A DNA stretch of 64,000 bases. Source: UBA5109 sp963975155 (GTDB taxonomy: Bacteria; Pseudomonadota; Gammaproteobacteria; Pseudomonadales; Pseudohongiellaceae). Numbering within the stretch: position 1 is the first letter of the stretch; every line of letters begins with the position of its first letter. Below, piece by piece: positions 8,340 through 16,678 of this stretch. The notes beneath the pieces were generated by a model. The model saw nothing but the letters and a program-made list of their open reading frames with translations, searched no databases and had not been told where the DNA came from. The stretch covers positions 124,001-188,000 of the forward strand of contig CAXBFG010000001.1 in the NCBI GenBank assembly GCA_963975155.1, read 5' to 3'. The position numbers and the translations under genes were made by a program.

Positions 8340-9644
8340 ATGACCGAAAGAGACCTGAATACAGGCTTGTGTGATTTCATACAAGCCTCTCCAACTCCAT
8401 TTCATGCAGTCGAAAACCTGAGTGCTTCACTTCAAGATGCCGGTTATCGACGCCTCTATGAGGGCGATAGCTGGCATTTAGAGTCTGACCAGGGCTATTT
8501 CGTTTGCCGCAATGCTTCTTCCCTGATTGCTTTTCGCAGTGGTAGTGGTGATTTGTTTGCCAGGGGTTTCAATATGCTTGGTGCACATACCGACAGCCCC
8601 TGTTTAAAAGTAAAACCCCAGGCAGCGCTGGTAAATAACGGTTATGCTCAGACCGGTGTTGAAGTTTATGGCGGCGTGTTGTTAAACCCATGGTTTGATC
8701 GTGACTTGTCCCTGGCTGGCAGGGTTAACTATCAGGAAGCTGAAGGACAACTTAACTCCTGTCTTATAGATTTCAAGAAGGCCATTGCCAGCATTCCCAG
8801 TCTGGCAATTCACCTGGATAGAGAAGCCAACAGTAACCGTAATATCAATGAACAAAAACATATAGTGCCAATATTGTTTCAGGTGGAGCCAGGCAAAAAA
8901 TTTGATTTCAATACATTAATTTTAAGTTTCCTTCATGAACATCTGGGCTTAACTGATGCTGAAAAAATATTGAGTTTCGAGCTTTGCTTTTACGATAGCC
9001 AGAAACCCGCATTGATTGGTTTGCAGGAGGAGTTTATCGCCGGGGCACGACTTGATAATCTATTAAGTTGCTATATTGGATTACAGGCTTTGCTGGACAG
9101 TGATCAAAATCAACCGGCACTATTGATGTGTTCAGATCATGAAGAAGTAGGCAGCGTCTCTGCAGCCGGAGCAGCCGGGTCTTTTCTGGAAGCCGTCATT
9201 GATCGAATTACTGAAACCCTGAGCACCAACAAAATTCAGGAAGCCAAGCGGAGACTTATTGATCACTCCATGCTGCTTTCGGTCGATAATGCCCATGGCA
9301 TTCATCCTAATTATTCAGACAAGCACGACCAGCAGCATGGCCCTTTGCTGAATCAAGGGCCAGTGTTAAAGGTTAATGCTAATCAACGCTATGCCAGTAA
9401 CAGTGAGACCAGCGCTCGGCTTAGGGCGCTTTGTGATGCAGTGGATGTACCCCTGCAAAGTTTCGTTGTTCGCAGCGATATGTCTTGTGGCTCAACCATA
9501 GGACCTGTCGTAGCTGCAGGACTGGGTATTAAAACTGCAGATCTTGGTGTGCCTACCTTTGCCATGCATTCAATCCGGGAAATGGCAGGCAGTCAGGATA
9601 CCTGGTTTCTGTTGAAAACTTTAACGGCGTTTTTAAGTAAGTAA
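8340..9644 (+). CDS. apeB: M18 family aspartyl aminopeptidase
   Basis: A cytoplasmic zinc aminopeptidase of the M18 family that removes N-terminal acidic residues. Metal and catalytic segments are NMLGAHTDSPCLKVKP (about 79-94), a conserved EFIAGARLDNL, MCSDHEEVGSVSAAGA near 263-278 with the bridging acidic pair, and MSCGSTIGPVVAAG near the C-terminus. Length is 434 residues, close to the usual 425-430. It ends one base before the convergent mnmC stop, so the two 3' ends abut. Confidence 0.95.
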   Translation: MTERDLNTGLCDFIQASPTPFHAVENLSASLQDAGYRRLYEGDSWHLESDQGYFVCRNASSLIAFRSGSGDLFARGFNMLGAHTDSPCLKVKPQAALVNNGYAQTGVEVYGGVLLNPWFDRDLSLAGRVNYQEAEGQLNSCLIDFKKAIASIPSLAIHLDREANSNRNINEQKHIVPILFQVEPGKKFDFNTLILSFLHEHLGLTDAEKILSFELCFYDSQKPALIGLQEEFIAGARLDNLLSCYIGLQALLDSDQNQPALLMCSDHEEVGSVSAAGAAGSFLEAVIDRITETLSTNKIQEAKRRLIDHSMLLSVDNAHGIHPNYSDKHDQQHGPLLNQGPVLKVNANQRYASNSETSARLRALCDAVDVPLQSFVVRSDMSCGSTIGPVVAAGLGIKTADLGVPTFAMHSIREMAGSQDTWFLLKTLTAFLSK

Positions 9645-11657
9645 CTATTTTTGCTGTTTTAGTTTGCTTATTAAAAATCGCATTGGATGCAGACAGTTTA
9701 TAAGCGTGTTGGCAAGTGGTAGAACTGTGTTGTTAATCATTCCCGCCAGATATTCAGCTGCCAATGGTGTGCTGGTTAATCCGTGTGACCCATGCCCGAC
9801 ATTGATAAACAAGCCAGCCTGGTGAACGGGTGGCTCGTTGATTTCTTTGCGGGCATTGCGTCCCAGCTGCTTATAAATTTCCTGGCACAATTCCTTATTT
9901 TCTACCGGGCCAACCAGTGGTAAATAATCGGGGCTATTACAACGGGTCCCTGAACGACTCTGTAATACTTCGCTTGATGAGAGTTCATTAGCAATGTCAG
10001 CGCTTATGGAATGTAAGAGTTTCAGGTTTTTCTGTGTGTTTGCCTTGCTAATCTCTAAAAATTTACTGTCGTGAGATGTGCTGCCACCAATGCTATGAAT
10101 GCCTGCTGCTGCAGGCAGAATATAAGCCTTAGCGCTTAGGATACAGGCAAGGCTTTGACTGGATTCAGTACTGGCAAATTGATCTATCTGGCCAAAATTT
10201 CTGAGCAGAGGGTAATGGCAACTTTGTTCAAATTTAAGAGCATCCTGACTGTTGGCAATAATCACTACATTTGCGGTGCTTTCAAAACCATTAGATCCCG
10301 AAATTTCCCAGCCCTGCTTAGCTGAATTCAGAAGCAGGGCCTCAGTGTGTGTTAAGCAGCTTATACCGGGATGCTGGGTGTATGCATGACAAAGAGCCTG
10401 CGGGTTTATATATCCGGTGTCAGGAAAAAACAGACCGGCATGATCTAATTTAATCCTGGCAATTTTACTGGCAGACCGGGTATCAAGTTGTTGTACAAAA
10501 CCATTAATATGGCGTTTTAAAACGGCCTTGCTTTGTCTTGTTAACTCACGACTGTCATATGCCAGTTGCAAAACTCCGCATGGGTCCCAGTCCAGCTTAT
10601 ATTCTTTGGCAAGCTGTCTATAATAATTCAGGGCATAGAAGAAACTGTGCAGATAATATTCCGCGCTGGCCTCCCTGCTGTTGGACAGTTTGCAATTTAC
10701 GACCCCTCTGGAATTACCTGAAGCCTGACTGGCAATTGAGGCTTCACGTTCAACAAGGGTGACCTGCCAGCCAGATTTGGCGAGGGCATGGGCGCTCGAG
10801 CAACCAGCCAGACCAGCCCCTATGACCAAGGCATTTTTTTTGTGGTATACATTTATGGGTAGCTGGAAGTGAACAGGCCTTGCATTTAGTGGCTCGTGAT
10901 TATTGTCAAAATTCACCCGCTTGCTATTGAAAGTTGCGTAAAGCATATGTCGCTTGCCGGCAAAGCCGGATTTCCTTTCTATTCTGAACCCATTCTCTTG
11001 CAATGAATTTTTTATCAGGGCTGCTGCGCTATAGGTTGAAAGTGTCGCCCCATCTTTACTGAGGGCTGCTAAATGCATACACAATTCTTTATCCCACATT
11101 TTGGGATTGAGTGCAGGGGAGAAGCCGTCCAGAAACCAGGCATCAACACGGAAACCATTTTCTTGCCGGAGCTGGTATAGCATTTGTGTCGCATCGCCAA
11201 TGGCAAGAGTCAGAACAATTCTATGTTCCTTGATGATGAGTTCTCTTTGATGGATGCCGGGATAAAGAGGAGGATAACTGGACAGCAACACTTCGCTGTA
11301 TGCTTGCAGTTCAGGATAGGCTTGGTGCAGTAGCTGTAAGTCGGTTTTAATGAAGGGATGTAATTCACAAGCCAGATAGTGCAGGGTGGAATCAGACGGA
11401 GCTGATTGGCACCAAAGCCTGCAGGTATTCAGGAAATTTAGACCACCACCAAAGCCGCATTCGCCTAGAATGAAATTATGTTCTTTTAGTTCTTTCCAGC
11501 GTGATGCAAGTTGATTGGCTTCAAGAAAAACAAAGCTGCTCTCTGCCAAAGCGTCAGATTTTGAATAGTAAATATCCTGGTAATCATTTGAAAAGGGCTT
11601 GCCTGTTTCATTCCAGCTTATACTTGCGGTGCTTACTGTTTTTTGAATTGCGGTCAT
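9645..11657 (-). CDS. mnmC: Bifunctional tRNA mnm5s2U methyltransferase / FAD oxidoreductase
   Basis: MnmC finishes mnm5(s2)U34 in the tRNA wobble position. The N-terminal methyltransferase domain (about 1-240) has the SAM loop GECGFGGGLNFLNT and the acidic DAWFLDGFSPALNP catalytic region. The C-terminal FAD oxidase (about 270-650) begins with the dinucleotide fold VIGAGLAGCSSAHALAKSG and has SQASGNSRGVV. The 670 residues match the bifunctional family. Its ATG shares one base with the rluE stop (TAATG), so translation is probably coupled to rluE. Confidence 0.95.
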   Translation of the reverse strand: MTAIQKTVSTASISWNETGKPFSNDYQDIYYSKSDALAESSFVFLEANQLASRWKELKEHNFILGECGFGGGLNFLNTCRLWCQSAPSDSTLHYLACELHPFIKTDLQLLHQAYPELQAYSEVLLSSYPPLYPGIHQRELIIKEHRIVLTLAIGDATQMLYQLRQENGFRVDAWFLDGFSPALNPKMWDKELCMHLAALSKDGATLSTYSAAALIKNSLQENGFRIERKSGFAGKRHMLYATFNSKRVNFDNNHEPLNARPVHFQLPINVYHKKNALVIGAGLAGCSSAHALAKSGWQVTLVEREASIASQASGNSRGVVNCKLSNSREASAEYYLHSFFYALNYYRQLAKEYKLDWDPCGVLQLAYDSRELTRQSKAVLKRHINGFVQQLDTRSASKIARIKLDHAGLFFPDTGYINPQALCHAYTQHPGISCLTHTEALLLNSAKQGWEISGSNGFESTANVVIIANSQDALKFEQSCHYPLLRNFGQIDQFASTESSQSLACILSAKAYILPAAAGIHSIGGSTSHDSKFLEISKANTQKNLKLLHSISADIANELSSSEVLQSRSGTRCNSPDYLPLVGPVENKELCQEIYKQLGRNARKEINEPPVHQAGLFINVGHGSHGLTSTPLAAEYLAGMINNTVLPLANTLINCLHPMRFLISKLKQQK

Positions 11658-12208
11658 TATAGTTTGAGTAATTTATATTCGCCCGGAGCCAGTGTATCCA
11701 GATTCCATGGACCTATTTGATAACGTATTAAGCGCAGTGTCGGGTAGCCAAGTGCGGCTGTCATTCTTCTTACCTGCCTGTTACGGCCTTCATGAATAGT
11801 TAAGCTCAACCAGGACGTAGGGATGTGTTGGCGCTGCCTTATAGGAGGTGTTCGCAACCAGATATCAGGTTCACTGATCAGTTTTGCCGTGGCTGGCAAA
11901 GTCATGCCGTCGTTTAAGCGGATACCTGTCTGAAGCTGTTCGAGGGCTTTGGAGTCGATCTCTCCTTCCACCTGTACCCAGTAACTTTTAGGCATTTTCA
12001 TTTTTGGGTGTGCTATACGATTTTGCAGTTGGCCATCGTCTGTCAGCAACAATAAACCTTCGGAATCCTTATCGAGGCGCCCAGCGGGATAGAAATTCGG
12101 TAGCCTTATAAAGTCAGCCAGTGTCTGGCGGCTTGTCCCGTTTTGGTTTGAATCGGTAAATTGGCAGAGCACATTAAAGGGTTTATTGAAAAGGGCTATT
12201 TTACTCAT
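11657..12208 (-). CDS. rluE: 23S rRNA pseudouridine synthase, RluE type
   Basis: An RsuA/RluB/E/F-group pseudouridine synthase of 183 residues without an S4 domain, which fits RluE (23S U2457). The active-site motif AGRLDKDSEGLLLLTDDG is present with the catalytic Asp in RLDxxSEG, and HEGRNRQVRRMTAALGYP is the second conserved block. The start FNKPFNVLCQFT is the RluE/RluB form of the KP motif. It overlaps mnmC by one base. RluB or RluF identity is less likely given the length. Confidence 0.88.
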   Translation of the reverse strand: MSKIALFNKPFNVLCQFTDSNQNGTSRQTLADFIRLPNFYPAGRLDKDSEGLLLLTDDGQLQNRIAHPKMKMPKSYWVQVEGEIDSKALEQLQTGIRLNDGMTLPATAKLISEPDIWLRTPPIRQRQHIPTSWLSLTIHEGRNRQVRRMTAALGYPTLRLIRYQIGPWNLDTLAPGEYKLLKL

Positions 12209-12337
12209 TTCGAAATGATATCAGGCTTTTTTATATAGTCGGCACTTTTCAAGCCATTTTAAGATTTGTTACGAAGCTGTTGCCTGAATATTTACAATAT
12301 AAGCTTGTGGGATAAATTATTGACAATAGGCTGAGTC

Positions 12338-12366
12338 GGTCCTAGTGACGTTAAGTCACTAAGACC
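12338..12366. repeat. Inverted repeat between rluE and cspD
   Basis: GGTC-C-TAGTGAC then GTTAA then GTCACTA-A-GACC forms an 11-bp stem with one mismatch and a 5-base loop. It lacks a T-run on either strand. It lies downstream of cspD and upstream of rluE on the minus strand, so it could be an operator, a processing site or a weak terminator. Confidence 0.5.
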
Positions 12367-12415
12367 ATAAACTGGATTAATAAATTGGAAATCCGCCTAA
12401 GCGTTAGCAGTCAGC

Positions 12416-12434
12416 CAGGCTTTTACTAAGCCTG
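12416..12434 (-). terminator. Hairpin directly after the cspD stop
   Basis: CAGGCTT/AAGCCTG forms a perfect 7-bp stem with a 5-base loop, immediately downstream of the cspD TGA. There is no strong U-tract, so it may be a 3'-stabilising hairpin rather than a true intrinsic terminator. Confidence 0.4.
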
Positions 12435-12435
12435 A

Positions 12436-12807
12436 TCAGGAATCATTAACATTTTCGTCAATGCTTTCATCAGCAGAATTGTTCTCATTTTCACCATTAG
12501 CATCATCATTGGATGCCATGGCAGTCTCTGCTGATGCTTGCTGTTTTTTTTGATCCTGCTGGCCATCTTTGTGGCTATCAGCCTGTTGCGCTGCTTCAGG
12601 ATTATCAATTGGAATAATATTAGCAGCGTGCAGCCCTTTGGGTCCTTCGACAATTTCAAAGGAAACCATTTGGCCGGCCTTCAGTGTTTTATAACCTTCC
12701 ATGCCTATTGAAGAGTAGTGTGCAAATAAATCGCTGCCACCATCATCGGGTAATATAAAGCCAAAACCCTTGGCGTTGTTAAACCACTTAACTTGACCTG
12801 TGCTCAT
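12436..12807 (-). CDS. cspD: Cold-shock domain protein, CspD-like, with acidic tail
   Basis: The N-terminal 68 residues form a complete cold-shock domain with RNP1 (KGFGFI) and the RNP2-like DLFAHYSSI, so it should bind single-stranded RNA or DNA. It is divergent from clpS-clpA, exactly as cspD is in E. coli and Pseudomonas. Unlike E. coli CspD (74 residues), it continues for about 55 further residues rich in Gln, Asn, Asp, Glu and Ser, ending strongly acidic and probably disordered. A GAGGT sequence lies about 10 bases before the start. The tail is seen directly; its role is unknown. Confidence 0.88.
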   Translation of the reverse strand: MSTGQVKWFNNAKGFGFILPDDGGSDLFAHYSSIGMEGYKTLKAGQMVSFEIVEGPKGLHAANIIPIDNPEAAQQADSHKDGQQDQKKQQASAETAMASNDDANGENENNSADESIDENVNDS

Positions 12808-12915
12808 TCAGACCTACCTCACTAGAAATCTGGTTTGTATGTAGTTTTTCATCAATCAAGCCCTTCGAGATATAAACCCTTTTATCTGTTAAGTCAATTT
12901 GAATTGTGCAAAAAA

Positions 12916-12945
12916 CTTGAAAAATGAAGCAGGCAACACCATATA
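12916..12945 (+). promoter_or_regulatory. Sigma-32-like heat-shock promoter for clpS-clpA
   Basis: CTTGAAA (12916-12922), a 14-base spacer, then CACCATATA (12937-12945) closely match the sigma-32 consensus CTTGAAA / CCCCATNTA. Transcription would begin near 12952 and give a leader of over 100 bases before clpS. The match is by eye. Confidence 0.6.
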
Positions 12946-13138
12946 GCAATCAGAAAGAAATATTGTCCTAAAAGGCTAGTTTTAGTATGTAGCGTGGTAT
13001 AGTTTAGGCGTATAATTTTGTTCAGATACAAAGCCTTTTCTTAAAGTTTTTATTTTATTTCTGGTGATTTATTTAATGAAGATGAAGATACTTGAATCAA
13101 AAATAGCAACAGAAAATTACAGCAAAGTTTTGACAAAA

Positions 13139-13474
13139 ATGTCTGATGACAGAGGCACTGAGCGCGAAGGATCCATCAGTGAGGCGCTAGCACCTGAGCA
13201 GCTAAAGTTAAAGCCGCCGCCATTGTATCGTGTGGTGCTTTTAAATGATGACTATACCCCCATGGAATTTGTGGTGAATATTCTGGGTAAGTTTTTTGGC
13301 ATGAATATAGAAACAGCAACAGCAGTCATGCTGAAAGTTCATACTGAAGGTAAAGGTGTCTGCGGAGTATTTCCAAAAGAAATTGCAGAAACCAAAGCAG
13401 TCATGGTCAATGAATACGCCAGGGAGTCGGAACATCCACTGCTGTGTGATATTGAAATTGATGACAATTATTAG
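13139..13474 (+). CDS. clpS: ClpS adaptor of the ClpAP protease
   Basis: ClpS delivers proteins with destabilising N-terminal residues to ClpA. The core PPPLYRVVLLNDDYTPMEFV contains the Asn-Asp-Asp motif for alpha-amino recognition, and VHTEGKGVCGVF with ETKAMVNEYA-like segments completes the fold. I chose the ATG at 13139, giving 111 residues (E. coli 106). Longer in-frame starts exist at GTG 13064 and ATG 13076; they add up to 25 lysine-rich residues not usual in ClpS, and no start has a clear Shine-Dalgarno sequence. It precedes clpA by 165 bases. Confidence 0.93.
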   Translation: MSDDRGTEREGSISEALAPEQLKLKPPPLYRVVLLNDDYTPMEFVVNILGKFFGMNIETATAVMLKVHTEGKGVCGVFPKEIAETKAVMVNEYARESEHPLLCDIEIDDNY

Positions 13475-13501
13475 TCGGCAGTCCTGGTTTCAGAATGTAA
13501 A

Positions 13502-13570
13502 CTGTGAAAGTTATTGAAAGTTATTGAAAGTTATTGAAAGTTATAGAACGAAATTGAACGTAATTGATAG
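13502..13570. repeat. 10-bp tandem repeat between clpS and clpA
   Basis: Three perfect copies of TTATTGAAAG (13511-13540) are flanked by degenerate units of the same 10-base period: CTGTGAAAG on the left, and TTATAGAACG, AAATTGAACG and TAATTGATAG on the right. It occupies almost half of the clpS-clpA spacer and would lie in the untranslated part of the shared mRNA. Confidence 0.9.
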
Positions 13571-13639
13571 GTGAAGAAGTTAAAAGACATGAAATCTAGT
13601 TTAGCCTGCTGCAGGACAAAGAGAGAAAAGTAAAATCTT

Positions 13640-15964
13640 ATGTTTAGTAAAGAATTGGAGTTTACTCTTAACAGAGCCTTTAAAGAAGCCAGACAGAAAC
13701 GCTATGAATTTCTGACTCTGGAGCACTTGTTACTGGCATTACTGGATGATCCTTCAGCGCGGGAAATATTGCTTGTCTGTGATGCTGATCTGGAAGAGCT
13801 GCGGGAAGACCTGGAACAACATTTGGATCTTTATGTTCCGACACTCCTGGATGAAGCTGTCGAGAATAAGGATATTCAACAGACACTTAGTTTTCAGAGA
13901 GCTATGCAAAGAGCCGTTTTTCATGTGCAGTCTTCCGGACGACAGGAAGTTAATGGTTCCAATGTCTTGGTCGCCATCTTTAGTGAAAAGGAAAGTCATG
14001 CTGTTTACTTCATGAACAAGCAGGGTATTACCCGTGGTCAGGTCGTAAATTATATTACTCATGGAACAGTAGAAAAACCTGGCTTGGGTCATGAAGAAAA
14101 CCTGGAGCAAAATACTGAATCACAAACTCAGGAGGCAGATGCCGGTCCCCTTGAAAGTTTCGCTCTTAACCTGAATGAACAGGCCCGTTTAGGCCGAATA
14201 GACCCCTTGATAGGCCGTTCATCGGAAATTGAACGTTTGGTGCAGGTCTTATCCAGGCGACGTAAAAACAATCCACTGCTTGTAGGTGAATCGGGAGTAG
14301 GTAAGACTGCGATCGCTGAGGGTCTGGCGAAACAGATTGTTGACGGTGAGATGCCGGATGTACTGAGTGAGAGCACTGTATATTCTTTGGATATGGGTGC
14401 CCTGTTGGCCGGCACCAAGTATCGGGGTGATTTTGAAAAACGTTTTAAAGCACTGCTTGCAGAACTGGCAAAAGATGAACATGCCATTCTGTTTATTGAT
14501 GAAATTCATACCATTATAGGGGCCGGGGCAGCATCAGGCGGTGTTATGGATGCCTCCAACTTACTGAAACCACTTTTAACATCCGGTAGATTACGTTGCA
14601 TAGGGTCAACGACTTACCAGGAATATCGTGGCATTTTCGAAAAAGACCGTGCACTTTCCCGACGTTTTCAAAAGATAGACATTGCCGAGCCGGATATTGA
14701 GACTACTTACCAGATATTAAAAGGTCTGAAGTCCCGCTATGAAGATCACCATCATTTACGTTATACCAATAATGCCTTGAAAACTGCCGCAGAATTGGCG
14801 AGTCGTTATATTAACGACAGGTTCATGCCGGATAAGGCGATTGATGTGATAGATGAGGCCGGAGCGTATCAAAACCTTCTGCCTGCCAGTAAACGTAAAA
14901 AACTCATTCAGGTGGCCGATATAGAACGTGTCGTTTCGCAAATCGCCCGTATTCCCGCAAAAAATGTATCTGCCTCAGATAAAACGCTGCTCAAGGATTT
15001 GGAGAAAAATCTCAAACTGGTGGTCTTCGGCCAGGATCCGGCAATAGAAGCGCTGGCAGCTTCAATTAAACTGTCACGTGCAGGTTTGAAAGAAGGTGAA
15101 AAACCAATCGGATCATACTTGTTTGCAGGTCCCACTGGTGTGGGCAAAACAGAAGTCAGCAAGCAGCTTGCCAGAATTATGGGCGTCGAATTAATACGCT
15201 ACGACATGTCTGAGTACATGGAACGCCATACAGTTTCACGCTTGATTGGGGCGCCTCCTGGTTACATAGGCTTTGATCAGGGTGGACAACTCACTGAAGC
15301 CGTCAGCAAACATCCGCACTGTGTGGTGTTGATGGATGAAATTGAAAAAGCACATCCCGATGTATTTAATTTATTGTTACAGGTAATGGATCACGGTTCT
15401 CTTACCGATAATAACGGGCGCACAACTGATTTCCGTAATGTCGTGTTAATCATGACAACCAATGCCGGCGCTCAGGAAATGAGCAGGAATTCAATCGGTT
15501 TTTCTCAACAGGATCACAGTACCGATGGAATGGAACTACTGAAAAAAGTATTTACTCCAGAGTTTCGCAATCGTCTTGATGCCATCGTGCAATTTGAAGC
15601 ACTGGATAATCATGTGATCAGAACCGTTGTCGATAAATTCCTGATGGAATTGCAGGTACAGCTGGATGATAAACATGTTTCCTTGCATGTCGATGATGAG
15701 GCTATTGATTGGTTTGTCACGCACGGTTATGACAAGAAGATGGGAGCACGCCCCATGTTGAGATTGATTCAGGCTGAGATTAAAAAGCCGCTTGCTGAAG
15801 ACATACTGTTCGGTAAATTGACGCAGGGTGGGGATGTACATGTGACTGTCGAGAATGATCATATAGTTATGGAAATTGAGCCCATCGAAAAGCCTGCCAA
15901 AAAAACCAGCAGCTCAGGCACTAAGCCGGGAAGTAAAAAAGAACAGGAAAACCTGGAAATCTAA
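13640..15964 (+). CDS. clpA: ATP-dependent Clp protease ATPase subunit ClpA
   Basis: ClpA is the AAA+ unfoldase that feeds ClpP. The 774 residues contain an N-terminal repeat domain (about 1-145), a first AAA module with Walker A GESGVGKT (about 215-222) and Walker B FIDEIHT, and a second with GPTGVGKT (about 495-502) and LMDEIEKAHPDVFN. No ClpB-type middle coiled coil is seen, which separates it from ClpB. The C-terminus ends in a Lys/Ser-rich tail. clpS lies immediately upstream and a sigma-32-like promoter precedes both. Confidence 0.97.
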   Translation: MFSKELEFTLNRAFKEARQKRYEFLTLEHLLLALLDDPSAREILLVCDADLEELREDLEQHLDLYVPTLLDEAVENKDIQQTLSFQRAMQRAVFHVQSSGRQEVNGSNVLVAIFSEKESHAVYFMNKQGITRGQVVNYITHGTVEKPGLGHEENLEQNTESQTQEADAGPLESFALNLNEQARLGRIDPLIGRSSEIERLVQVLSRRRKNNPLLVGESGVGKTAIAEGLAKQIVDGEMPDVLSESTVYSLDMGALLAGTKYRGDFEKRFKALLAELAKDEHAILFIDEIHTIIGAGAASGGVMDASNLLKPLLTSGRLRCIGSTTYQEYRGIFEKDRALSRRFQKIDIAEPDIETTYQILKGLKSRYEDHHHLRYTNNALKTAAELASRYINDRFMPDKAIDVIDEAGAYQNLLPASKRKKLIQVADIERVVSQIARIPAKNVSASDKTLLKDLEKNLKLVVFGQDPAIEALAASIKLSRAGLKEGEKPIGSYLFAGPTGVGKTEVSKQLARIMGVELIRYDMSEYMERHTVSRLIGAPPGYIGFDQGGQLTEAVSKHPHCVVLMDEIEKAHPDVFNLLLQVMDHGSLTDNNGRTTDFRNVVLIMTTNAGAQEMSRNSIGFSQQDHSTDGMELLKKVFTPEFRNRLDAIVQFEALDNHVIRTVVDKFLMELQVQLDDKHVSLHVDDEAIDWFVTHGYDKKMGARPMLRLIQAEIKKPLAEDILFGKLTQGGDVHVTVENDHIVMEIEPIEKPAKKTSSSGTKPGSKKEQENLEI

Positions 15965-16100
15965 GCCTCGTTAAATATAGCAAAAAATTCGTTTTAAGCG
16001 GGTTTGACCATTTCCAATTTAGAAACAAGCAGTTACATACATCGTAGTAGTTCCGCTTGTTTTTTGCTTCTTCTCAATCGTCATGATGGACTGTCTTTCC

Positions 16101-16196
16101 GCCGACACGCCAAAGGGCGTACGGCCCGGTTGAGCTCATCCCTGTCGTCAGATGGTCGCCGACTGGATAGCTCATCATCACGCCTGTAGGGTGAGC
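16101..16196. other. Two strong adjacent hairpins between clpA and infA (possible structured RNA)
   Basis: The 362-base clpA-infA gap contains no credible gene. It does hold a hairpin at 16101-16125 (GCCG..ACGCC-AAAG-GGCGT..CGGC) and a longer one at 16132-16173 (GAGCT-ATCC..GTCG..CGAC..GGAT-AGCTC, about 13 pairs with one bulge). A third pairing, GCTCA (16170-16174) with TGAGC (16192-16196), competes with the second hairpin. GC is visibly higher here than in the flanks. No T-run follows on either strand. I do not recognise an RNA family. E. coli has tRNA-Ser (serW) at this place; no tRNA is present here. Confidence 0.4.
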
Positions 16197-16326
16197 AAGG
16201 CAGAAGCGGAGGCTGTTATCCAACAGAGAAAATCATCCTGAACAACTGCCGCGTATTTCAGCTATTTGATAATTTTGGGAAAGTTCGAAAATGCTTGGAT
16301 GGGCAAAGAGAAAAGGCTAAGTTAAT

Positions 16327-16545
16327 TTAACGCGCCCGGTAAGTAATACGACCCTTGCTCAAATCATAAGGAGTCAATTCGACTGTAACTTTATCGCCGG
16401 TCAGAATGCGAATGTAGTTTTTACGCATTTTGCCAGAGATGTGGGCAGTCACAACATGCCCATTTTCCAGCTGGACTCGGAACATGGTGTTGGGAAGGGT
16501 ATCAATGACTTCTCCTTCCATTTCAATTTGGTCTTCTTTTGCCAT
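16327..16545 (-). CDS. infA: Translation initiation factor IF-1
   Basis: IF-1 occupies the ribosomal A site during initiation. The 72 residues equal the family length and show the OB-fold sequence MAKEDQIEMEGEVIDTLP, with HVVTAHISGKMRKNYIRI and GDKVTVELTPYD. It is convergent with clpA and downstream of ate, aat and trxB on the minus strand, the conserved gammaproteobacterial order. Confidence 0.98.
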   Translation of the reverse strand: MAKEDQIEMEGEVIDTLPNTMFRVQLENGHVVTAHISGKMRKNYIRILTGDKVTVELTPYDLSKGRITYRAR

Positions 16546-16678
16546 TCAATCCTCGTAATGCATAGGTCAATCTGCTGTGCTTTTAATGCTGCTCATCAGA
16601 CGATTTTATTAAAGAGACTTGTTGATGAAAGCGCCGCATTTTGCCTGAAATATACCGGATTGGCAAAGTTTACGGGAA

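Noticed and set aside
13502..13570. CRISPR-like array
   Set aside because: Repeats are 10 bp and directly abutting with no spacers, and no cas genes are present; the same applies to 29261-29320.
16004..16189. 61-codon plus-strand frame between clpA and infA
   Set aside because: Ser/Arg-rich sequence without RBS, running through the predicted hairpins; it looks non-coding.
15965..16326. tRNA-Ser between clpA and infA, expected from E. coli synteny
   Set aside because: No T-loop GTTCGA sequence, no CCA end and no serine-type long variable arm is found on either strand.
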